From AC-69 sp046728055 (lineage in GTDB: Bacteria > Actinomycetota > UBA4738 > HRBIN12): DNA of 16,940 nt. Made by a program: the position numbers and the translations under genes. Of the stretch, positions 6,363 through 12,942 are shown in pieces. The notes beneath the pieces are model-generated. The model searched no databases and had not been told where the DNA came from. It saw nothing but the letters and a program-made list of their open reading frames with translations. The DNA lies in assembly GCA_046728055.1 (NCBI GenBank), contig JBKPDU010000028.1, positions 1 through 16,940 on the forward strand. Reading direction: 5' to 3'. Every line of letters begins with the position of its first letter. The first letter of the stretch is position 1.

Positions 6363-9347
6363 ATGACATGGATCGAAGTACTCGTGACGGTGGGAGGTGT
6401 CGTCCTCATCGGCGGGCTCGCCTACTACTTCTTCGGCCCGAAACAGGCCAGCCGTGCCGAGGTCCGGGGCGGTCTCCAGGAGGTGGAGATCACCGTCAAG
6501 GGCGGCTACTCGCCGAGCCTGATCCGGGTCGAGCAGGGCGTGCCGCTCCGGCTGGTCTTCGATCGCCAGGAGCGCGGCGAATGCACCTCCGAGGTCGTGT
6601 TCCCCGACTTCCGGCTCCGGCGCGCGCTCCCGGCGTTCGCGAGAACGGCGATCGAGCTGACGCCGGAGCGCTCGGGCGAGTTCGGGTTCGCCTGTGGGAT
6701 GAACATGGTCCACGGAACTCTCCTCGTGGAGCCGGCGGAGGGGAACGGTGGTCCAACCGATCCGAGCGACGAGCGAGCCGGGGCCACCGCGCTCCGCCCG
6801 CCCGAGTCCACTCCCACGGTCGACGGGCACACTCATGCGGAGACCCGAGCCGTCTCGATGCGGCCGTACGGCGATCGGACCGGCCGCGTCGCACTGGCGC
6901 TCGAGCGAGGCGGCGGGGTGGCGTGCGCCACGTGCCTCCGAACGATCGAGACTGAGCTGGAGCGGCTGCCCGGCGTGCGCAGCGTCCAGACGGACCTCGT
7001 GAACGAGCGCGCCTCGGTGGAGTTCGATCCGTCGGCGGTCTCGATCGAGGACATGCAGAAGGCCGTCGCCTCGGTCGGCTACCGCGTGGAGGAGCGGCCC
7101 GACCCGGCCTCGGAGAAGACCGAGGACGCTGAGGCCGCGGCGCGGCGCGCCGAGATCCGCGACCTTACGTGGAGGGTCGCGGTGGGCGCGATCCTGACCG
7201 TCCCAGTGCTGGTCGCGGTGATGGCCGCCGACGTCTTCGATCTCGACGTGCCGGACCTCCTGATGAGCCGTTGGGTCCAACTCGCCCTGATCACGCCGGT
7301 CTTCCTGTACACGGGGTGGCCCATCCACACGGTTGGGTGGCGCGCGCTCAGGCACCGCAGCGCGGAGATGAACAGCCTCATCACGGTAGGGACGACAGCG
7401 GCCTTCGCCTACAGCGTGCTCGTCACCGCCGCTCCCGGGCTGTTCCCGGCTGAGGTCCGCGACGTCTACTACGAGGCCGTCGGGGTGATCCTAACGCTGA
7501 TCCTGCTCGGCCGCCTGTTCGAGGCGCGAGCCAGGGCCGGCACCGGCGAGGCCATCCGCAAGCTGATCGGTCTGCAACCACGGACGGCTCGCGTGGTTCG
7601 GGACGAGCGGGAGCTCGAGATCTCGGTCGACGACGTGCAGGCGGGAGACGTCGTCGCTGTCCGTCCCGGGGAGAAGATCCCGGTCGACGGCGAGATCGTA
7701 GACGGCCGGTCCTCAATCGACGAGTCGATGGTCACCGGCGAGCCGATCCCGGTTACCAAGGGCCCCGGCGAGCCCGTGATCGGAGCGACGATCAACCAGA
7801 CCGGCGCGTTCCGGTTCCGCGCGACGAAGGTCGGCAGGGACACGATGCTCGCCCAGATCATCAAGCTGGTCGAGGAGGCCCAGGCCTCGAAGGCGCCGAT
7901 CCAACGGCTGGCCGATCGCGTGGCGAGCTACTTCGTGCCGGCGGTGATCTTCATCGCGATAGGGACCTTCGTCCTCTGGTTCGACTTCGGGCCCAGCCCC
8001 GCGCTCACGTTCGGCCTCGTCTCGGCGGTCTCGGTGCTGATCATCGCCTGCCCGTGCGCACTCGGCCTGGCCACGCCGCTGTCGATCATGGTGGGGACGG
8101 GCAAGGGGGCCGAGGCCGGCGTGCTGATCCGCTCGGCCGAGGCCCTCGAGACAGCACACAAGCTGAACGCGGTCGTCCTGGACAAGACGGGCACGATCAC
8201 CAAGGGCGAGCCTGCGCTCACCGACGTCGTCCCCGCAGGCTCGGCGTCGGAAGAGGAACTCCTGCGCCTCGTCGCGTCGGCGGAGCGATCCTCCGAGCAC
8301 CCGCTCGGCGAGGCGATCGTCCGCGGGGCGGAGGAACGAGGTCTCGCGCCCGTCCAGCCGGGCGAGTTCGAGTCGGTGACCGGACTGGGGATCGAGGCCA
8401 CGGTCGACGGCCGCGTCGTGCTCGTCGGGAAGAGGCAGCTCCTGGCCGAACGCGGCGTCGATGCCTCCGTTCTGGAAGCCGATGGCACTCGCCTGTCCGA
8501 CCAGGGCAAGACCGCGGTCTACGCGGCGATCGACGCGGCTCCGGCGGGGGTGCTCGCCGTGGCCGACACGCTGAAGGAGGACTCGCCTCGGGCCGTGCGG
8601 GCGCTCCGGGACCTCGGCCTCGAAGTCGTGATGATCACCGGCGACAACCGGCGTACCGCCGAGGCCGTCGCCCGGCAGGTCGGGATCGGCCGCGTGCTCG
8701 CCGAGGTGCTGCCCGAGGACAAGGCGGCCGAGATCCGAAGGCTCCAGGACGAGGGCAAGCTCGTCGCGATGGTTGGCGATGGGATCAACGACGCGCCGGC
8801 GCTCGCCCAGGCCGACGTGGGGATCGCCATCGGGACCGGCACGGACGTTGCCATCGAGGCCGCGGACGTGACGCTGATCTCCGGCGCCCTGGAAGGCGTC
8901 GTCACGTCCGTCGATCTCAGCCGCGCCACGATGCGCAACATCCGGCAGAACCTCTTCTTCGCGTTCGTCTACAACGTGCTGGGGATCCCGGTGGCAGCAG
9001 GCGCGCTGTATGCGGCGACCGGGCTGCTGCTGAACCCGATGATCGCCGCGGCGGCGATGGCGCTGTCCTCTCTGTCCGTGGTGACGAACGCCAACCGTCT
9101 CCGCACGTACCGCGCCCCATCACTCCCCGCGGAAGGCGCTCCCCTCGGCCGCGTTGACGTCGAGGTGCACGAGCACGAAGGATGGAAGGAGGAAGCCATG
9201 GCGACGGTGAAGGACCCGGTGTGCGGGATGGAGATCGACCCTGCGACGGCCGCGGCGAGCGAGGAGTATGAAGGGCAGACGTTCTACTTCTGCTCCGAGA
9301 GTTGCCATCAGAGGTTCGTCGCCGATCCGCAGCAATTCGCGGCCTGA
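6363..9347 (+). CDS. copA: Cu(I)-exporting P1B-type ATPase with cupredoxin, HMA and YHS domains
   Basis: The protein is 994 aa, longer than a usual CopA. Order: a membrane anchor (about 4-24); a cupredoxin-like domain (about 30-125) with possible copper ligands C74, C111, M113/M115 and H117 (CGMNMVH); a heavy-metal-associated domain with C188-A-T-C191; membrane helices; the actuator motif DESMVTGEP; the transport motif C563-P-C565; the phosphorylation site D607 in DKTGT; the hinge GDGINDAP; and, near the end, YN and MALSS, the two Cu(I)-type membrane signatures. A YHS domain (946-994, C954, C977, C981) closes the protein. The HMA loop lacks the usual GMTC start (it reads GGVACATC). GAGGAG lies upstream of ATG 6363. 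Control is by csoR next door. It pumps Cu(I) out of the cytoplasm using ATP. The in-frame internal start at 9198 is listed separately. Confidence 0.95.
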   Translation: MTWIEVLVTVGGVVLIGGLAYYFFGPKQASRAEVRGGLQEVEITVKGGYSPSLIRVEQGVPLRLVFDRQERGECTSEVVFPDFRLRRALPAFARTAIELTPERSGEFGFACGMNMVHGTLLVEPAEGNGGPTDPSDERAGATALRPPESTPTVDGHTHAETRAVSMRPYGDRTGRVALALERGGGVACATCLRTIETELERLPGVRSVQTDLVNERASVEFDPSAVSIEDMQKAVASVGYRVEERPDPASEKTEDAEAAARRAEIRDLTWRVAVGAILTVPVLVAVMAADVFDLDVPDLLMSRWVQLALITPVFLYTGWPIHTVGWRALRHRSAEMNSLITVGTTAAFAYSVLVTAAPGLFPAEVRDVYYEAVGVILTLILLGRLFEARARAGTGEAIRKLIGLQPRTARVVRDERELEISVDDVQAGDVVAVRPGEKIPVDGEIVDGRSSIDESMVTGEPIPVTKGPGEPVIGATINQTGAFRFRATKVGRDTMLAQIIKLVEEAQASKAPIQRLADRVASYFVPAVIFIAIGTFVLWFDFGPSPALTFGLVSAVSVLIIACPCALGLATPLSIMVGTGKGAEAGVLIRSAEALETAHKLNAVVLDKTGTITKGEPALTDVVPAGSASEEELLRLVASAERSSEHPLGEAIVRGAEERGLAPVQPGEFESVTGLGIEATVDGRVVLVGKRQLLAERGVDASVLEADGTRLSDQGKTAVYAAIDAAPAGVLAVADTLKEDSPRAVRALRDLGLEVVMITGDNRRTAEAVARQVGIGRVLAEVLPEDKAAEIRRLQDEGKLVAMVGDGINDAPALAQADVGIAIGTGTDVAIEAADVTLISGALEGVVTSVDLSRATMRNIRQNLFFAFVYNVLGIPVAAGALYAATGLLLNPMIAAAAMALSSLSVVTNANRLRTYRAPSLPAEGAPLGRVDVEVHEHEGWKEEAMATVKDPVCGMEIDPATAAASEEYEGQTFYFCSESCHQRFVADPQQFAA
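9198..9347 (+). CDS. Nested YHS-domain protein from an internal start inside copA
   Basis: An in-frame ATG at 9198 is preceded by AAGGAGG (9186-9192) with five-base spacing, a near-ideal ribosome site. From here the frame encodes a complete 49-aa YHS domain, with DPVCGMEID at its start, then YFCSESCHQRF. The same codons form the C-terminus of the ATPase, with no stop between. The cell may make both the fused and the free domain. Alternatively, the fusion arose by loss of the stop of an upstream ATPase gene. YHS domains bind metals through such cysteines; a free copy could act as a small copper carrier, as no separate copZ is visible. Confidence 0.55.
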   Translation: MATVKDPVCGMEIDPATAAASEEYEGQTFYFCSESCHQRFVADPQQFAA

Positions 9348-9354
9348 GCGTCTG

Positions 9355-10113
9355 ATGCGTCCAGGCGAACACCCACCACACGCTGCACACGGCGGCGAGG
9401 CGTCGCACGCCAGTGAAGGCGATCACGGAACGGTGAGGCGGACGGGACCGCTGCCGGGACTCGCGATGGCCGATGCCGGTCTGGGCCTCGAGGCCGACCC
9501 GACGATCGTCTCCGTCGGTGAGGAGAACAGGCTCGCATTCCGCATCGTTCGAGGTCGCGAGACGGTCACGTCCTTCGACGAGCTGCACGAACGCCGGATG
9601 CATCTCATCGTCGTACGACGTGACCTGACGGGCTTTCAGCACCTCCACCCGGAGATGGACGAAGACGGCACGTGGCGGACGAACCTCGTGCTTTCCGCGG
9701 CGGGTGTATGGCGAGCCTTCGCCGACTTCGCGACCGGCGGTGTGCCCACGACGCTGGGAGTCGACCTCTTCGTCGATGGCGACTTCCGATCCGAGCGGCT
9801 GCCGGAACCGAATACGATTGCCCGCGCCGCCGACGATGTCGTCGCGCTCGTGCCTTCGGAGGGCGTGCTCCGTTTCACCGTTCAGCGTGATGGCGAACCC
9901 GTCCGCGTGCAGCCATATCTCGGTGCGCTCGGTCACCTCGTCGTTCTGCGATTGGGCGACCTCGCGTTCCTCCACGTGCACCCCGTCGACAACGACGACA
10001 TCGCCTTCGCGGTGTCGTATCCGTCGGAGGCGATATATCGGTTGTTCCTTCAGTATTCGGTTAACGACATGGTCCGCACCGCCGCCTTCACGGTGAACAC
10101 GCGCCGAGTCTAG
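9355..10113 (+). CDS. Histidine-rich copper-associated protein of an actinobacterial family
   Basis: The protein is 252 aa from ATG 9355, seven bases after the copA stop. The N-terminus is rich in His and Gly (HPPHAAHGGEASHASEGDH), a likely metal-binding tail. The body has two related beta-rich halves. The first has RRMHLIVVRRDLTGFQHLHPEMDEDG and FADFATGG; the second has LGALGHLVVLRLGDLAFLHVHP and YRLFLQYSVNDMVRTAAFTV. The paired H-x-H-P and M/G-H-L motifs look like metal ligands. Relatives are usually near copper genes and I expect them to be extracytoplasmic, but no signal peptide or membrane helix is visible here even when the frame is extended upstream to 9268. The start or the N-terminal exon-like part may be lost, or the protein may be cytoplasmic. 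No clear Shine-Dalgarno; translation is probably coupled to copA. Confidence 0.7.
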   Translation: MRPGEHPPHAAHGGEASHASEGDHGTVRRTGPLPGLAMADAGLGLEADPTIVSVGEENRLAFRIVRGRETVTSFDELHERRMHLIVVRRDLTGFQHLHPEMDEDGTWRTNLVLSAAGVWRAFADFATGGVPTTLGVDLFVDGDFRSERLPEPNTIARAADDVVALVPSEGVLRFTVQRDGEPVRVQPYLGALGHLVVLRLGDLAFLHVHPVDNDDIAFAVSYPSEAIYRLFLQYSVNDMVRTAAFTVNTRRV

Positions 10114-10131
10114 GATCGCGAGGGACGAGGG

Positions 10132-10701
10132 ATGACCAGTCGCGCAGCGATCGCGTTCGTGATGTCGGCGCTGGTTCTTGTCGCCGCGTGCGGGCCTACC
10201 GATGAACCGGGAGCGGACGGTGCCTTCATTTCGGAAGGGGACCGTGCGCCGTCCTTCACGCTCCCTTCGGCCGCCGGTGATGACGTCTCGCTTGACGAGT
10301 TCACGAACCGAAAGCCCGTGCTGCTGTACTTCAGCATGGGGCCCGGCTGAAGTGGGTGTGTCTTGCAGGTGGTCGACCTGCAACGAAGTGAAGCCTTCCA
10401 AGCACTTGGGGTGGAGCTCCTGAGCATCGCCCCCGATCCGGTCGAAGCGTGGCGCGACGACGGTGACCGGTACGGCATCCGCGACTACAGCGGCGTCCTG
10501 GCTGATGTGCAGAACGAGGTCGCGAAGCGGTACGACGTGATGCGGTGGGCCGCAGCGACGGGGGAGCCGGGGCACACGTTCGTTCTGATCGACGAAACGG
10601 GGACGGTCTCCTGGGTGAAGGACTACGGCGCCCCGGAAAACGGCGGGATCATGTACGTCGTGCCGGACGAGCTCGTCGAAGTGCTGCGACCGCACCTCTG
10701 A
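10132..10701 (+). CDS. Putative selenocysteine-containing peroxiredoxin-like lipoprotein
   Basis: Reading through one TGA (10348-10350) gives a 189-aa protein. It begins with a lipoprotein signal (FVMSALVLVAAC, lipobox VAAC, C20). A thioredoxin-fold/AhpC-TSA domain follows: APSFTLPSAAGDDVSLDEF, then PVLLYFSMGPG-U73-SGC76, then LGVELLSIAPD, GHTFVLIDETGTVSWVKDYG and MYVVPDELVEVLRPHL. The frame is identical and family-like on both sides of the TGA, and no frameshift is needed. The TGA falls at the position of the catalytic cysteine, making a UxxC motif. A SECIS-like hairpin follows. ATG 10132 has a purine-rich GAGGGACGAGGG ahead and lies 18 bases after the previous gene, so this is part of the copper operon. 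It would reduce peroxides or thiols outside the membrane. If the TGA is only a stop or an error, the gene is a pseudogene or a cysteine enzyme. Confidence 0.7.
10363..10383 (+). promoter_or_regulatory. SECIS-like hairpin downstream of the in-frame TGA
   Basis: TTGCAGGT (10363-10370) pairs perfectly with ACCTGCAA (10376-10383) around a five-base loop GGTCG. The loop begins 20 bases after the TGA, and its first two bases are G. Bacterial SECIS elements have a short stem with a G among the first two loop bases at about this distance, and the UUGCAGGUC string also appears in the E. coli fdhF element. This hairpin lies inside the coding sequence, as bacterial SECIS elements do. Confidence 0.6.
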
Positions 10702-10776
10702 CCGAACGGTTAGGACTCATCCCCGTTTCGGCCCCGAGTGGGCGGCGTCACGGTCCCGGAGGTCCATTGCGGCCAC

Positions 10777-11370
10777 TCAACGCGGGGGCCGAAGGCCAGT
10801 CAGCGTCAGCGCGACGAGCCGGCGAACCGCAGCCCTGGATCGCAAGCTGCTGGCTGCTGATAACGCATGCAAGCAGTAGGTCGCGAGCTCGTCGGGTGGA
10901 ACGTCAGTCCGGACGTCACCCGCTCCGGCGCCCTCGGCGAGGAGGTCTCGGATGAGATCGTGGACCCGGTGCTGTGCTCGGGCGACGTGCTGGTCTCGAT
11001 GCAGGAACGCCGCGAGTTCGGTGTCGTGGTGTCCGCGGGTCTCGTGTGAGATGAGCGCGAAGGCGTCCAGCACCGCCTCGAGACGCTGGGCGGCATCCCC
11101 GGCTTGGTCCCGAACGTCGACGAGATATCCGAGGTGGCCGGTGATCTGACGGTCGTGCCAGGCGAACAAGATCGCCTCGACGTCGGGGAAGTACTTGTAC
11201 AGCGTCGCCCGTCCGATGCCGGTCTCATCGGCGATCTGCGACATCGTCACCGACAGCAGCCCGTGCTCGGCCACGAGGGCGGCAGTGGTGTCCAGGATGG
11301 CCTCGCGCACTTCCCGGCGATGGGCCTCGATCGTCTCGGTCCACAGCCTCGGCACGATCGGAGTGTACAT
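10777..11370 (-). CDS. TetR/AcrR-family transcriptional regulator
   Basis: The protein is 197 aa. The N-terminal DNA-binding domain runs about residues 18-66: REAILDTTAALVAEHGLLSV, then MSQIADETGIGRATLYKYFPDVEAIL, the classical TetR helix-turn-helix. The remaining helices form the ligand and dimer domain (EAVLDAFALISHETRGHHDTEL, DLIRDLLAEGAGAGDVR), which shows no ligand-identifying motif. The start ATG 11370 is picked because the conserved part begins about 17 residues later; the Shine-Dalgarno is weak. It diverges from the small membrane proteins at 11478 and 11669, which are its most likely targets. It converges on the selenoprotein gene with a 75-base gap. Confidence 0.9.
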   Translation of the reverse strand: MYTPIVPRLWTETIEAHRREVREAILDTTAALVAEHGLLSVTMSQIADETGIGRATLYKYFPDVEAILFAWHDRQITGHLGYLVDVRDQAGDAAQRLEAVLDAFALISHETRGHHDTELAAFLHRDQHVARAQHRVHDLIRDLLAEGAGAGDVRTDVPPDELATYCLHALSAASSLRSRAAVRRLVALTLTGLRPPR

Positions 11371-11395
11371 GAAGACGCGCTCGAGACGGCGTGGT

Positions 11396-11424
11396 TTGCC
11401 TCCGACGTTGTGTCTCGCTAAACT
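11396..11424 (+). promoter_or_regulatory. Probable sigma-70-type promoter for the small membrane-protein operon
   Basis: TTGCCT at 11396-11401 and TAAACT at 11419-11424 are 17 bases apart. The transcript would start about 11431, leaving a leader of some 47 bases before ATG 11478. It lies just upstream of the divergent TetR start, a natural place for a TetR operator, though I could not pick out a clear palindrome. Confidence 0.45.
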
Positions 11425-11477
11425 CCCGGCAGCCGGGGCGCGGTGTTCCAGACGATCAAACGCGACGGGAGGGCGGC

Positions 11478-11645
11478 ATGGCTGATATGCCACCGGACGG
11501 CGGTCTCGGGCCCGACCGAGGATCGCCCGGCATGCCACGGTGGGTGAAGGTTGGGATCGTCGTCTTCGTCGCCCTGGTCCTGCTGCTGGTCATCCTGACG
11601 GTCGCCGGCGTGCACGAGCCCCAGCCAGGTGGGCACGGTCCATAG
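11478..11645 (+). CDS. Small single-pass membrane protein
   Basis: Only 55 aa. A Gly/Pro/Asp-rich N-terminal part (MADMPPDGGLGPDRGSPGM) leads to one membrane helix (VKVGIVVFVALVLLLVILTVAGV, about residues 24-46) and a short polar tail ending HEPQPGGHGP. GGGAGGG lies four to five bases upstream of the ATG. I do not recognise it beyond similar small actinobacterial membrane proteins found beside DUF2269-like genes. It is the first gene of the operon divergent from the TetR regulator. Confidence 0.7.
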   Translation: MADMPPDGGLGPDRGSPGMPRWVKVGIVVFVALVLLLVILTVAGVHEPQPGGHGP

Positions 11646-11668
11646 GCAGGGGTCCATCGGTCGTGACC

Positions 11669-12196
11669 ATGTCGCCCGGCATCCGCAAGTTCGCACTCGC
11701 CGCGCATCTCACCGTCTCTATAGGCTGGTTTGGCGCGGTCGCCGCCTATCTGGCTCTGGACGTGACCGTCGCGACGAGTCAGGACCTGCAGACGTTGCGG
11801 GCCGCCTATCTCGCGATGGAGCTGATCGCCCGCTTCGTCATCGTTCCGCTGGCCGTCACCTCGCTGCTCACCGGTATCGTCATGTCGCTCGGGACCAAGT
11901 GGGGTCTGTTCCGCCACTACTGGGTCCTGATCTCGCTCGTGCTGACCGTCGTCGCGACGGCCGTCTTGCTCGTGGAGACGCGGGCGATCAGCTCGCTCGC
12001 GGACATGGCGGCTGATCCGACCACCTCGGCGGCAGATCTTCGAGCCATGGCGAGCACGCTGGTCCACTCCATCGGTGGCGCCGTGGTCTTGCTCGTCGTC
12101 CTGGTCTTGAATACCTACAAGCCGCAGGGTCTGACCAGGTACGGGTGGCGGAAGCAACAGGCGGAGCGAACTCAGCGCGGTCAGCTAGCGCCCTAA
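11669..12196 (+). CDS. Four-helix membrane protein, DUF2269-like
   Basis: The protein is 175 aa from ATG 11669; a GTG at 11663 is slightly better spaced from AGGGG at 11648-11652 and is an alternative. Four hydrophobic helices are seen: KFALAAHLTVSIGWFGAVAAY, then LIARFVIVPLAVTSLLTGIV, HYWVLISLVLTVVATAVLL, and VHSIGGAVVLLVVLVLNTY. The segment GTKWGLFRHYWVL between the second and third and the ending YKPQGLTRYGWRKQ are typical of a widespread actinobacterial integral membrane family close to DUF2269. The function is unknown; histidines within helices might suggest heme or metal binding, but this is speculation. It starts 23 bases after the small protein and is probably repressed by the divergent TetR. 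Confidence 0.75.
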   Translation: MSPGIRKFALAAHLTVSIGWFGAVAAYLALDVTVATSQDLQTLRAAYLAMELIARFVIVPLAVTSLLTGIVMSLGTKWGLFRHYWVLISLVLTVVATAVLLVETRAISSLADMAADPTTSAADLRAMASTLVHSIGGAVVLLVVLVLNTYKPQGLTRYGWRKQQAERTQRGQLAP

Positions 12197-12394
12197 CGTG
12201 CGCGACCATGGTCGGCTCAGCCGAGCGACCCCATGGGTCTGCGCGATGGGTTACCGCAGGCCACCATCGAGATCGCCCACCCACGTCTCAAGGTTCCGGA
12301 AGCAGACCATGGCGAGCTCTGATCGCGTACGTCGGTAGATGGCTCATGAAAATCTCCCGGGACGCGGCCAGAGGAATCACGCCGTGACCTGGTG

Positions 12395-12423
12395 ACGCCG
12401 CCTACGGGACGAATGCGGGACGA
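12395..12423 (+). repeat. 29-base near-repeat, copy 1
   Basis: Matches copy 2 at 12614-12642 in 25 of 29 positions, in the same orientation, 219 bases away. Each copy contains CGGGACGAATGC followed by GGACGA, so the short word GGGACGA recurs at 11-base spacing inside copy 1. It could be a pair of protein-binding sites or the scar of a small duplication or excision. Confidence 0.55.
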
Positions 12424-12613
12424 GAGACGGTGAGCCGATCTTGCGTAAGCGTGCCTGATCTGCGCTTTGGTGTGGCCTGAAGGCCCGGGTCTGCACCTTG
12501 CGAGTGTTCTCGGGCCGATTCTGCCACCTGTGGTGATGTCCGAATTCTGGTTCCGGACCTGCGGATTCGATGCTCCAACCCTTTCCCCCATTTCCTGATC
12601 TCTCCTCGTGTCA

Positions 12614-12642
12614 ACGCCGCTCGCGGGACGAATGCCGGACGA
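12614..12642 (+). repeat. 29-base near-repeat, copy 2
   Basis: Second copy of the element at 12395-12423. It differs at the variable triplet after ACGCCGC and at one base after GAATGC. Confidence 0.55.
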
Positions 12643-12724
12643 AGCCGCAAGTCCAGGGAACGTCGTCTCCGGTAATCGGCTCCACCTAGATTCCTCCTCT
12701 ACGTCCGTGATGCAGGCGGACGCG

Positions 12725-12866
12725 CGGTGGATCTACTTCGTGATGTCATCGGGGGCTTGGACTGATGGTGCTCGGAGTGTTCCTGTGGGGAACGGCAGGC
12801 GCCGTCGTCAACATGAGGCAGGCGAAGCGCTTGTTTCCGTTCGGCGCTGGGGGGATCCTTCGGCCT
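12725..12866 (+). pseudogene. Remnant of a transporter gene (nucleotide-transporter-like MFS)
   Basis: One frame gives RWIYFVMSSGAWT (12725 on). After dropping one base at about 12764 the next frame gives MVLGVFLWGTAGAVVN, then MRQAKRLFPFGAGGIL to about 12866. The latter resembles the RQAKRLFPLFGAGGILGG signature that I associate with nucleotide-exchange-like (NTT/MFS) transporters, with one residue missing. Nothing recognisable continues on either side. It is an old, frameshifted scrap. The family call rests on one motif and is tentative. Confidence 0.4.
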
Positions 12867-12942
12867 CAAACTCGCCGTCTCACCTCTCCGGAGAGACCGG
12901 TTCGTTTAGCCGGACGAGCGACGTTCCTCCACTGTTGCCCAG

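Larger units (their letters stand above)
12197..12942. other. Gene-poor stretch of about 750 bases
   Basis: No intact gene is convincing here. Open frames exist on both strands, but they are short, arginine/proline-rich and lack ribosome sites. The stretch holds the near-repeat pair at 12395-12423 and 12614-12642 and the transporter remnant at 12725-12866. A minus-strand segment around 12240-12310 reads ELAMVCFRNLETWVGDLDGGLR before a stop and may be another gene scrap. I see no tRNA-like fold. Confidence 0.6.

Noticed and set aside
10132..10350. Treating the lipoprotein and the following 112-codon frame as two separate genes
   Set aside because: Both parts are in the same frame, make one peroxiredoxin-like domain together, and the second part has no plausible start codon or ribosome site.
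8917..10695. 592-codon minus-strand open frame opposite the end of copA and the two genes behind it
   Set aside because: It mirrors three recognisable plus-strand genes and shows Arg/His-rich low-information protein. Its length is due to base composition.
12540..12580. tRNA-like arm with GATTCGATGC
   Set aside because: The flanking bases do not form a T-stem, and no acceptor or anticodon stems are found.
12217..12650. Minus-strand open frames of 124 and 82 codons in the gene-poor stretch
   Set aside because: No ribosome site or family motif; the second merely spans the near-repeats and reads RPAFVP at both ends because of them.
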